Positions 18,241 through 25,955 of a DNA stretch of 64,000 nt are shown here, piece by piece (the stretch's first letter is position 1; the number at the start of each line of letters is the position of its first letter). The DNA lies in assembly GCF_023008165.1 (NCBI RefSeq), contig NZ_JAKQZA010000003.1:62001-126000 (forward strand), in the 5' to 3' direction. The notes beneath the pieces were generated by a model. That model had not been told where the DNA came from and searched no databases. It saw only the letters and a program-made list of their open reading frames with translations. The stretch comes from Kordiimonas laminariae (GTDB taxonomy: Bacteria; Pseudomonadota; Alphaproteobacteria; Sphingomonadales; Kordiimonadaceae). The position numbers and the translations under genes were made by a program.

Positions 18241-19659
18241 ATGGTTAGCATTCCTGTTTTTCTAACAGCTGAAAAACACCACATACTTATTGTGGGTGCA
18301 AACGCTGCTGCTATGGCCAAAGCAGCCTTGTTTCTTGAAACAGGCGCGCGCATTAGTGTGATTTCACCAAATGCGCATGACGCCATTCAGGAAGCAGGCC
18401 TCGATAGCAACGTGACAGGCAGTGAGAAGCTCACCGCTTTTAATCGCGCCTTCACTGAAGACGACCTAAACGGAAAAACGCTGGTCTATATTGCAACCAA
18501 TGATGAACTGACAGAGGAACGAGCACTGCGCCTTGCCAGTGCCAGAAACCTTCCTGTGAATGTCGTCGATAAACCAGCCAAGAGTAATTTCACCACGCCG
18601 GCACAGTTCAGTCGTGGTCCCCTTAAAGTGGCTTTTTCTTCTGGTGGCGACGCTCCTGTTTTTGTTCGCCGCTTAAGAAGCAGCCTTGAGCGCCTCCTGC
18701 CCCCTTCATTGGGGGTCCTCGCTGAGGCGGCGGGCAGTGTTCGCGGGCGAATTAAAAGCCTGATCCCTGACGCGACCCGCCGCCGCCTTTTTTGGGATCG
18801 CCTTTATGACAATGCCGGTACATATGCAGACCTGCCAAAAGATCAGGTTGCAGAGTTAATCGTAGATGCAGCGCGCAACCACCGTACAGGTAGTACAACA
18901 GGCCAAGTTCAGCTTGTCGGTGCTGGCCCCGGTGACCCCGATCTTCTCACCATCAAAGCACACCGTGCGCTTCAGCAAGCAGATATTATTATTTATGATC
19001 GCCTTGTAAGCCGGGATGTTCTCTCGCTCGCTCGCCGTGATGCAGAACTCATCTTTGTAGGTAAGCGCGAGGGTGATCACGGCATCGGTCAAGACGGTAT
19101 CAACAAGCTTATTGTAGAAGAAGCCCTTAAAGGGAAACGCGTAGTGCGCCTGAAGGGTGGTGATCCTCTTCTCTTTGCCCGCGCTGGCGAAGAAATGGAT
19201 GCCCTGCGCGATAAAGATATTCATGTGGAAGTGGTGCCCGGCATCAGTGCCTTTCAAGGCATCGCAGCCAGTACACAAATCCCAATGACAGACCGGGAAT
19301 ATTCTAATTCCCTTACGCTTGTCACCGGGCATCTGAAAGATGGTGCTTTTAAAGATTGGGCTCGCCTGTCTGGTGAAGGCCAGACCCTGGTAATTTATAT
19401 GGGCGTACGTGGTGCTCCCCGTATTTCAACTGGGCTGATGGCAGAAGGTACACAGGGATCAACCCCTGTGGCTGTTGTTGAAAACGGCACCCGTGCTAAT
19501 GAACGCCGCTTTTACGGCACGCTTGAAACATTGCCTGCGCTTGTTGCTGAAAATTCAGTGAAAAGCCCAGCACTTCTTATCATTGGTGACGTTGTCAGGA
19601 ACGCCGCCGATTTAAACCAAAAACAGTTCGATACCCTGCTTCAGCAGGCAACGGCATAG
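18241..19659 (+). CDS. cysG: Siroheme synthase
   Basis: The 472-aa protein fuses an N-terminal NAD-dependent precorrin-2 dehydrogenase/ferrochelatase domain (HILIVGANAAAMAKAALFLE, about 13-32) to a uroporphyrinogen-III methyltransferase domain starting near residue 225 (LVGAGPGDPDLLT) and containing RLKGGDPLLFARAGEE. It makes siroheme from uroporphyrinogen III, the cofactor of the sulfite reductase two genes downstream. AGGAG lies 8 nt before the ATG at 18241. First gene of a tight five-gene operon. Confidence 0.95.
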   Translation: MVSIPVFLTAEKHHILIVGANAAAMAKAALFLETGARISVISPNAHDAIQEAGLDSNVTGSEKLTAFNRAFTEDDLNGKTLVYIATNDELTEERALRLASARNLPVNVVDKPAKSNFTTPAQFSRGPLKVAFSSGGDAPVFVRRLRSSLERLLPPSLGVLAEAAGSVRGRIKSLIPDATRRRLFWDRLYDNAGTYADLPKDQVAELIVDAARNHRTGSTTGQVQLVGAGPGDPDLLTIKAHRALQQADIIIYDRLVSRDVLSLARRDAELIFVGKREGDHGIGQDGINKLIVEEALKGKRVVRLKGGDPLLFARAGEEMDALRDKDIHVEVVPGISAFQGIAASTQIPMTDREYSNSLTLVTGHLKDGAFKDWARLSGEGQTLVIYMGVRGAPRISTGLMAEGTQGSTPVAVVENGTRANERRFYGTLETLPALVAENSVKSPALLIIGDVVRNAADLNQKQFDTLLQQATA

Positions 19660-19669
19660 AGAGTAAATC

Positions 19670-19993
19670 ATGGCTAAGAAAATCAAAGGGCCACAAATGT
19701 TAATTGCCAATCGGTTGGATGACGGCCGTGTTGTGTTTTTCACACGCACTGGCGGCTGGAGTTCAAACACTGATGATGCAGCTTACGGCGAAGATGAAGT
19801 GCTGGAGAGCTTGCTGGAGCGCGCGCAAGTTTTTGTTGCCAATAATACGGTGATTGACCTGCAAGCGATTGGTGCCGTGATTGACGGTGACAAAGCTTTC
19901 CCCTCTCATATCAAGCACGCAATGCAGGCCAAAGGCCCGAGCGTTCGTGCCGATCTTGGCTATCAAACATCACTGGATTGGGAGCAAGCATAA
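19670..19993 (+). CDS. DUF2849 protein
   Basis: A 107-aa protein with IKGPQMLIANRLDDGRVVFFTRTGGWS at its start, as in DUF2849 proteins that always sit between cysG and the sulfite reductase gene in alphaproteobacteria. The function is unknown; a role in reductase assembly or electron supply is a guess from position. Its stop overlaps the next start (TAATG). Confidence 0.85.
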   Translation: MAKKIKGPQMLIANRLDDGRVVFFTRTGGWSSNTDDAAYGEDEVLESLLERAQVFVANNTVIDLQAIGAVIDGDKAFPSHIKHAMQAKGPSVRADLGYQTSLDWEQA

Positions 19994-21648
19994 TGTACGC
20001 ATACGACCAGTTTGACCATGCAATGGTTGCGAGCCGCAATGCTGAGTTTCGCGATCAAGTAGAGCGCCGTCTGAAGGGTGAGCTTACCGAAGACGAATTC
20101 AAACCACTTCGCCTTATGAATGGTCTTTATCTGCAGCTTCATGCCTATATGCTTCGCGCGGCTATTCCTTACGGTACTTTGTCGGCAGATCAGATGCGCC
20201 GCCTGGCTCATATCGCACGTAGGTATGATAAAGGTTACGGCCATTTCACAACACGTCAGAACGTACAGTTTAACTGGCCAAAACTTTCTGATACGCCAGA
20301 TATTCTGGATGAGCTTGCAGAAGTTGAAATGCACGCGATCCAAACGTCCGGCAACTGTATCCGCAACGTGACCACAGATCAGTTTGCTGGTGCTACTGCC
20401 GATGAAGTGGCTGACCCGCGCCCATACGCGGAACTACTGCGCCAATGGTCTACTTTCCATCCGGAATTCAGCTTCCTGCCGCGCAAATTCAAAATCGCTA
20501 TCACTGGAGCTAGCGCTGACCGTGCTGCTGTAAAGTGGCATGATATCGGCCTTGTTCTGAAACAGAATGATGCTGGTGAGGTTGGTTTTGAAGTAAGTGT
20601 AGGTGGCGGCATGGGCCGTACGCCTGTAATCGGCAAAGTGATCCGCGATTTCCTTCCTGAGAAAGATCTACTTTCATACATGGAAGCTATCCTGCGCGTT
20701 TATAATGAAAACGGTCGCCGGGATAATAAATATAAAGCACGTATCAAAATCCTTGTGGAAGCAATGGGCGCTGACGAATATGCTCGCCAGACAGAAGCAG
20801 AGTGGGACCGCATCAAAGATGCACCTATTGATGTACCTGAAGAAGAAGCAGCGCGTATCAAAGCTTTCTTTGCTCCTCCACCGCTTGAAGTGCTTGAGGA
20901 AACCAATGCTTCGGTGGACGAGTTCGCAAGCAAGAACTTCCTGTTTGCAAGCTGGCTGAATAACAACACCAACAAGCACAAAGTACCGGGGTATGTGAAT
21001 GTAACAATTTCACTGAAGCCACATGGCGGCATTGCGGGTGATGCAACAGCCGAACAGATGGAGCTTGTTGCTGCGCTTGCTGATGCCTACAGCCAGTCTG
21101 AAATTCGTGTAAGCCATGAGCAAAATCTTATCTTGCCGCATGTACCGGTCAAAGACCTTGCAACCATCTGGGCAGATCTAGATGAAGCGGGCCTTGGTAC
21201 CGCAAACGTTGGTTTGATTACAGACATGATTGTTTGCCCGGGTCTTGATTACTGTGCACTTGCCAATGCACGCTCTATTCCAATCGGACAGGCAATTTCT
21301 AACCGTTTCGACGATATGAAGCGCATTCAGGATATCGGCCCGCTCAAGATTAAGATGTCTGGCTGCATCAACGCATGTGGTCACCACCATGCGGGCCACA
21401 TTGGCATTCTTGGTGTCGACCGTAAAGGCGAAGAAAGCTACCAGATTTTACTTGGAGGCTCAGGCGCTGAGGACGCATCAAAGGGCACAATTTTGGGCCC
21501 TGGTTTTGACGAACACGGAATCGTAGACGCTGTTGAAAAAGTAGTAGCAGTTTATTTAGGTGAACGAGAAGAAGGCGAAGAGTTCTTAGGCACTTACCGC
21601 CGTATTGGCGCACAGCCATTTAAGGAGGCGCTTTATGGCACTCATTAA
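19993..21648 (+). CDS. cysI: Sulfite reductase (ferredoxin/NADPH hemoprotein type)
   Basis: The 551-aa siroheme and [4Fe-4S] enzyme reduces sulfite to sulfide. The cluster cysteines are visible as C415-x5-C421 and C458-x3-C462 (SGCINACGHHH). Two ferredoxin-like half domains are present (HFTTRQNVQFNW early and RVSHEQNLILP later). No CysJ flavoprotein is encoded here, so the electron donor is unknown. The start overlaps the DUF2849 stop, showing translational coupling. Confidence 0.93.
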   Translation: MYAYDQFDHAMVASRNAEFRDQVERRLKGELTEDEFKPLRLMNGLYLQLHAYMLRAAIPYGTLSADQMRRLAHIARRYDKGYGHFTTRQNVQFNWPKLSDTPDILDELAEVEMHAIQTSGNCIRNVTTDQFAGATADEVADPRPYAELLRQWSTFHPEFSFLPRKFKIAITGASADRAAVKWHDIGLVLKQNDAGEVGFEVSVGGGMGRTPVIGKVIRDFLPEKDLLSYMEAILRVYNENGRRDNKYKARIKILVEAMGADEYARQTEAEWDRIKDAPIDVPEEEAARIKAFFAPPPLEVLEETNASVDEFASKNFLFASWLNNNTNKHKVPGYVNVTISLKPHGGIAGDATAEQMELVAALADAYSQSEIRVSHEQNLILPHVPVKDLATIWADLDEAGLGTANVGLITDMIVCPGLDYCALANARSIPIGQAISNRFDDMKRIQDIGPLKIKMSGCINACGHHHAGHIGILGVDRKGEESYQILLGGSGAEDASKGTILGPGFDEHGIVDAVEKVVAVYLGEREEGEEFLGTYRRIGAQPFKEALYGTH

Positions 21649-22144
21649 TTTCACAGGCATTGAAGCTGGCAACTGGACAGTTCTAGCTGAAGATGAACAG
21701 CCAACTGAAGGCGCCAAGGTTGCTGCTTCGGTAACTCGTATCGCAGACGAAAGCGAAGAATTCTTTGCCGCTGTTGGCGAACTGGGCGCTGTGGTTTCGA
21801 CAGAAACTGCTTATGCTGATTTAGCGCCGCTTCTGAATAAATTGTCTTTCGTGGCGATTGAGTTCCCAGCGTTTACTGATGGCCGTGGTTTTTCGCTTGC
21901 CGTACGCCTACGTAAAGATCTTGGTTTTAAAGGTGAAATCCGCGCTGTTGGCCCCGTGATGCCTGATCAGGCCATGCACCTTATGCGTTCTGGCTTTGAT
22001 ACAGTTGATGTAGCAGACGAACGCAAAGAAGCGTTTGAAGCCTGCGCTGCTCGCTTCAAGCAGTTTTACCAAAGCGATTACCGTGGTGCGGTTTCCATCG
22101 CACACGCTCGCCATTCATCAGATGAAAGCAGGAAAGCATCATGA
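21635..22144 (+). CDS. DUF934 protein
   Basis: A 169-aa protein of the DUF934 family (LAPLLNKLSFVAIEFPAFTDGRGFSLAVRLRKD is its core, with RSGFDTVDV). It is invariably associated with cysI/cysH operons in proteobacteria but has no proven activity. The gene begins inside the end of cysI, behind TAAGGAGG, and overlaps cysH by ATGA. Confidence 0.88.
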   Translation: MALINFTGIEAGNWTVLAEDEQPTEGAKVAASVTRIADESEEFFAAVGELGAVVSTETAYADLAPLLNKLSFVAIEFPAFTDGRGFSLAVRLRKDLGFKGEIRAVGPVMPDQAMHLMRSGFDTVDVADERKEAFEACAARFKQFYQSDYRGAVSIAHARHSSDESRKAS

Positions 22145-22893
22145 CGGCGCTACCAGCCATAAAAGATGCCAGCTATTTTGATGCACTTGATGCTGCCTCA
22201 TACCTGGATAGCAGGTATGGGGAAGGCACACCTCAGAAGGTGATTGATGGTGCGCTGAAATATTTTGGCCGCAGATTTGCGCTGGTTTCTTCTTTCGGCT
22301 CAGAATCTGCTGTGCTTCTGCACTTAGCAGCTGAAGTTTCAAAAGATATCCCTGTTTTGTTTTTGGATACAGGGAAACTGTTTGGCGAAACACGCCGTTT
22401 TCGCGATGAGCTGACAGACAAGCTTGGCCTTACAGATGTTCGTACCATCAAACCTGATGAGAATGATCTACATACCAATGATCCAAAAGGGAACCTGTGG
22501 GTAAGTGACACTAATAAATGCTGTTACTTCCGTAAGGTAGTTCCTCTCGATTCAGCACTTCAAGGTTTTGAGGGTTGGGCATCTGGCCGCAAACGTTTTC
22601 AGGGTGGTGTGCGCTCACTTTTACCGCATTTTGAAGCCTCAGATGGCCGTGTAAAAGTAAATCCAATGGCTTTCTGGAATAAAGAAGACGTAACAGCTTA
22701 TATTGAAAAACACGGACTGCCACGCCACCCACTAGTTGAGCAAGGGTTTGCCTCTATTGGCTGTATGCCCTGTACTGAGCCTGTGAGCGAAGGTGAAAGT
22801 GACCGTGCAGGCCGCTGGAAAGGCCAGAACAAAACTGAATGCGGCATACACTTAAGCTTAGCTGAAAACTCACGAGTACTCTCAGGGAATTAA
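22141..22893 (+). CDS. cysH: Adenylyl-sulfate (APS) reductase
   Basis: The 250-aa protein has the PAPS/APS reductase fold: SSFGSESAVLLHL (P-loop-like), LFLDTGKLFGET, and the catalytic cysteine in KTECGIH (Cys234). It also has Cys127-Cys128 and C208-x2-C211, the four ligands of a [4Fe-4S] cluster that distinguish APS reductases from the cluster-free PAPS enzymes. So sulfate is probably reduced at the APS level, giving sulfite for CysI. Last gene of the operon. Confidence 0.93.
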   Translation: MTALPAIKDASYFDALDAASYLDSRYGEGTPQKVIDGALKYFGRRFALVSSFGSESAVLLHLAAEVSKDIPVLFLDTGKLFGETRRFRDELTDKLGLTDVRTIKPDENDLHTNDPKGNLWVSDTNKCCYFRKVVPLDSALQGFEGWASGRKRFQGGVRSLLPHFEASDGRVKVNPMAFWNKEDVTAYIEKHGLPRHPLVEQGFASIGCMPCTEPVSEGESDRAGRWKGQNKTECGIHLSLAENSRVLSGN

Positions 22894-22904
22894 GCTTTCC
22901 TCAG

Positions 22905-22918
22905 TGTAATTAATTACA
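22905..22918. promoter_or_regulatory. Palindrome upstream of the LysR gene
   Basis: TGTAATTAATTACA is a perfect 14-bp palindrome between cysH and the LysR gene. A related TGTAATTACA occurs downstream of the same gene at 24079-24088. Possible operator; unproven. Confidence 0.35.
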
Positions 22919-23060
22919 AGTTTTGTGCGGCTCTTGATAAAAAATTACAGGAGCATGCAGCAAAAGCTTGGTCTATTTCTGAAATCTATATATGATGCCC
23001 GCGAATAAGTTTTTCTTATGTATTTGACGGATGTAAAATAGATCATCGGCAGGAGTTATT

Positions 23061-23999
23061 ATGAAACGGTCTTTATTGCCACTAAACGCCCTACGTGCTT
23101 TTGATGCTGCTGCCCGACATATGAGCTTCAAACTTGCCGCCGATGACCTTTCTGTAACTCCCGCTGCCATCAGCCAGCAAATTCGGTCGTTAGAAGATTT
23201 TCTGGGTGTGGAATTATTCCGCCGCACTAATCGTTCACTAGTGCTGACAGAAGCTGCGCAGTTATCACTTGCGCCGCTAAAGCAGGCGTTTGAACATATG
23301 GAAGAAGCTGTTGATATCCTTACAGACAGTAAAACATCTAATGTGCTGAAAGTAAGCGTATCGCCGTCTTTTGCCAGCAAATGGTTGGTACCACGAATTG
23401 CCAGGTTTTATGCGCGCCGCCCTGATGCAGTGGTAAAAATTTCAGCGACGATGATCCTCACAGACTTCAAGGTGGAAGATACTGATATCGCTATCCGTTA
23501 TGGCCTTGGCAAATACGATGGGCTGTTCGTGGAAGAAATTCTCCGGGAAACGATCTTCCCTGTTTGCTCCCCCGAGCTTCTGGAAAAGAGTAACCTAACC
23601 TCACCTGAAGGTATTCTGGAGCACACACTGATCCATGATGATAGTACCGTTGAGGATGAAAGCGCCCCGAACTGGAGCATGTGGCTCAAAGCTGCTGGTG
23701 TTGATATCCCAGACGGAACCCCTGCTCTGCACTTTAACAACAACGCGCTTGCTATTGAGGCTGCTGTTGCAGGCCGCGGTGTAGCGCTCGCTCGTTCCGC
23801 CATTGCGGAAGAAGACCTTAAAGCCGGCCGCCTCGTAAAACCATTCGGCGAAGCTGTACCAATTGATTTCGCACATCATGTAGTATGCCCAGAAGACAAA
23901 CTCAAAAACGAACGAGTTATGGAATTTATCGATTGGCTTCGGGATGAGACAGGCAACGGCCCTAGCATTGAAGATGCGGAGCTCGCTGAAGAAGTTTAG
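23061..23999 (+). CDS. LysR-family regulator, GcvA-like
   Basis: The 312-aa protein has the LysR winged helix at its N-terminus (PLNALRAFDAAARHMSFKLAADDLSVTPAAISQQIRSLEDFLG is the recognition region) and a periplasmic-binding-like effector domain. The opening KRSLLPLNALRAFDAAAR is characteristic of the GcvA/AmpR branch. Its target is unknown; it follows the cys operon but is separated by 167 bp. AGGAG precedes the ATG. Confidence 0.88.
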   Translation: MKRSLLPLNALRAFDAAARHMSFKLAADDLSVTPAAISQQIRSLEDFLGVELFRRTNRSLVLTEAAQLSLAPLKQAFEHMEEAVDILTDSKTSNVLKVSVSPSFASKWLVPRIARFYARRPDAVVKISATMILTDFKVEDTDIAIRYGLGKYDGLFVEEILRETIFPVCSPELLEKSNLTSPEGILEHTLIHDDSTVEDESAPNWSMWLKAAGVDIPDGTPALHFNNNALAIEAAVAGRGVALARSAIAEEDLKAGRLVKPFGEAVPIDFAHHVVCPEDKLKNERVMEFIDWLRDETGNGPSIEDAELAEEV

Positions 24000-24023
24000 C
24001 AGTCCCGACACACTGAAACAATC

Positions 24024-24057
24024 AAACCGCTCACATAATTGTAGGCGGTTTTTTTTG
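24024..24057 (+). terminator. Terminator of the LysR gene
   Basis: AACCGC pairs with GCGGTT across a 13-nt loop and is followed by eight T residues. Confidence 0.8.
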
Positions 24058-24115
24058 TTTTTAAATCAAAGACTTACCTGTAATTACATCAATTTAAATC
24101 CATCTCATTCTTGAA

Positions 24116-24136
24116 AAATGATATCAAAATGATATC
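24116..24136 (+). promoter_or_regulatory. 11-bp tandem repeats, RHH operator candidate
   Basis: AAATGATATC occurs at 24116-24125 and again at 24127-24136, a period of exactly 11 bp. It lies 27 bp before the SPFH start codon, close to a TATATA stretch. Ribbon-helix-helix repressors such as Arc and MetJ bind tandem sites about one helical turn apart, and this operon encodes an RHH protein. Confidence 0.5.
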
Positions 24137-24163
24137 TATTGTATATAGCGAGAGGAGAAAAGA

Positions 24164-25033
24164 ATGCTAAAAGAACGTTCCGTGGGCACCCTTAACGGCA
24201 TTATGATGCTTAGTGTATTTGCCCTGACCCTGGTCGCGACAGCACTTATTTTTGCTAACAGTATCCATGTAGGCGCCAAACCATTAGCGGTGATCACACT
24301 GGTAATATCCCTCATATTTCACCTTATCTTCGCCATTGGATTCTTTATGGTACAGCCAAATCAAGCAGTGGCCTTAACGTTGTTTGGTAAATACAAAGGC
24401 TCTACCAAAACATCTGGTCTTAGGTGGGCAAATCCATTTTTCTCAAAACACAAAGTTTCCCTGCGTGTTCGTAACTTTGACAGTGACAAACTTAAAGTAA
24501 ATGAACTAGGCGGCAGCCCAATTGAAATTGGCGCAGTTGTTGTGTGGCGTGTGGTGGATAGCGCCGAAGCTCTTTTTGCTGTTGATGACTATACCAGCTT
24601 TGTCCGTACACAGTCAGAAGCGGCACTTCGCCAGGCTGCAACAAGCTATCCTTATGACGGCAAAGATGAAGATGAAATCGCCCTGCGTTCTCATTCTTCT
24701 GAAATATCCAAACATCTCATGGAAGAAATTCAAGCTCGGCTTGCAGATGCTGGTGTTGAAGTACTTGAAGCCCGTATCAGCCACTTAGCTTACGCACCAG
24801 AAATTGCCAGTGCTATGCTACAGCGCCAGCAGGCTGGTGCCATTATCGCTGCCCGATCACTCATCGTGGAAGGGGCAGTTGGCATGGTAGAAACCGCGCT
24901 CGCAAAGCTGAAAGAAGATGAGATTGTAGATCTGGATGAAGAACGCAAAGCTCAGATGGTTTCCAATCTTCTCACGGTTCTTTGTAGTGATAAAAGCACA
25001 CAGCCTGTTGTGAATGCTGGCTCCATCTATTAA
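24164..25033 (+). CDS. SPFH/band-7 membrane protein
   Basis: The 289-aa protein has two N-terminal membrane helices (about 15-37 and 44-65) then an SPFH domain: [27 protein letters not shown] at its start, [23 protein letters not shown] in the middle. After it comes the alanine-rich helical tail ([28 protein letters not shown]) that oligomerises. SPFH proteins form ring or cage scaffolds in membranes. The RHH gene follows in the same direction, a pairing I have seen in other bacteria. Confidence 0.9.
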   Translation: MLKERSVGTLNGIMMLSVFALTLVATALIFANSIHVGAKPLAVITLVISLIFHLIFAIGFFMVQPNQAVALTLFGKYKGSTKTSGLRWANPFFSKHKVSLRVRNFDSDKLKVNELGGSPIEIGAVVVWRVVDSAEALFAVDDYTSFVRTQSEAALRQAATSYPYDGKDEDEIALRSHSSEISKHLMEEIQARLADAGVEVLEARISHLAYAPEIASAMLQRQQAGAIIAARSLIVEGAVGMVETALAKLKEDEIVDLDEERKAQMVSNLLTVLCSDKSTQPVVNAGSIY

Positions 25034-25041
25034 CACTCTCC

Positions 25042-25064
25042 GCCCACAGCATAATGCTGTGGGC
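25042..25064 (+). repeat. Perfect inverted repeat between SPFH and RHH genes
   Basis: GCCCACAGCAT and its exact complement are separated by a single base. There is no T tract, so it is more likely an mRNA-processing hairpin or protein-binding site than a terminator. Confidence 0.55.
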
Positions 25065-25089
25065 AAACGCATAAGTGAGAAAGGCAACA

Positions 25090-25293
25090 ATGCCTGATAA
25101 AAAGAAGCCCGGCAAAAAAGCTTACGCACTCCGTATTAACGGAGACATTCTGGATGCCGTTCACCGCTGGGCCGATGATGAACTCCGCAGCGTAAATGCA
25201 CAGATAGAATTTATCATAAGAGATGCTCTTCGCCGCGAGGGTCGCATCAAAAAACCTGAAGCGCCCAAGGCTATTGCTTTGGATGATGAATAA
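25090..25293 (+). CDS. Arc-like ribbon-helix-helix protein
   Basis: A 67-aa protein: a basic start (PDKKKPGKK), then KAYALRINGDILDAVHRWADDELRSVNAQIEFIIRDALRREG, the beta-strand and two helices of an Arc/CopG DNA-binding dimer. AAAGG lies 6 nt before the ATG. It probably represses its own operon through the 11-bp repeats at 24116-24136 (inference). There is no toxin-like partner other than the SPFH protein. Confidence 0.82.
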   Translation: MPDKKKPGKKAYALRINGDILDAVHRWADDELRSVNAQIEFIIRDALRREGRIKKPEAPKAIALDDE

Positions 25294-25365
25294 CACTCTT
25301 TAGTAGAATTTTACTTATTGTTAAGACTTGATTCATAAGCTTTCCGCCACTGAAAGGGGAAAGCT

Positions 25366-25902
25366 ATGGTCAAAGGTAGTATCCAAATTCTATTGATCGT
25401 TTTCGTATCTGCCTCTGCTGCTGCAGTTCACGCACTACTACCCCTTATCTTTCCCGCCGACCCTAATGAAGGTATTTTATATTCGATTTCGAACACCCAG
25501 CACGGAACTTACGCTGGTTGGGAAAAGTGCATAGAAGATGAAAGCTATCAGACCTGCAACTCCGCTGTATCTCAATTTCAGGACGAGAGATTATATATAG
25601 CAGCAATTAAGGTCGGCAGCAAAACGTGTGATAACGATCCAGCCAAAGTGGCAGTAACAGTAGTAAATACCAGTTCAAACATCAGTATCACAAGCTTTCA
25701 TCTCAGACCCTACTTTTACATTGGTGGCGAATATAAACTAACTTTCCTGCCACAACCTCAAGAAGCGCTTCAACCAAAAGAAATTAGAACTACTTGCCTG
25801 TTTGAAGTAAACTTCACAGAAACCGCCTCAAGAAATGCTCTCATGAACACCCCGGCACCAATCACACTTCAACAAAACTATATTCGCGGTGTAACCTTAT
25901 AA
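25366..25902 (+). CDS. Exported or membrane-anchored protein, unknown
   Basis: A 178-aa protein with an N-terminal hydrophobic segment (about 5-30) that is a signal anchor or signal peptide. The rest is beta-rich with five cysteines (CIEDESYQTC, KTCDNDP, TTCLFEVNF), consistent with disulfides outside the cytoplasm. I do not recognise the family. A strong GAAAGGGGAAAG ribosome site precedes the ATG. Confidence 0.6.
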   Translation: MVKGSIQILLIVFVSASAAAVHALLPLIFPADPNEGILYSISNTQHGTYAGWEKCIEDESYQTCNSAVSQFQDERLYIAAIKVGSKTCDNDPAKVAVTVVNTSSNISITSFHLRPYFYIGGEYKLTFLPQPQEALQPKEIRTTCLFEVNFTETASRNALMNTPAPITLQQNYIRGVTL

Positions 25903-25927
25903 AAAAAGGGGCTCAAAAGCCCCTTGA
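25902..25927 (-). terminator. Terminator of the M14 peptidase gene
   Basis: AAGGGGCT / AGCCCCTT with a 4-nt loop; seven T residues follow on the minus strand. It also sits at the end of the rightward 178-aa gene. Confidence 0.75.
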
Positions 25928-25955
25928 TTTCAACATTACTTTCCAAACGCTATTA

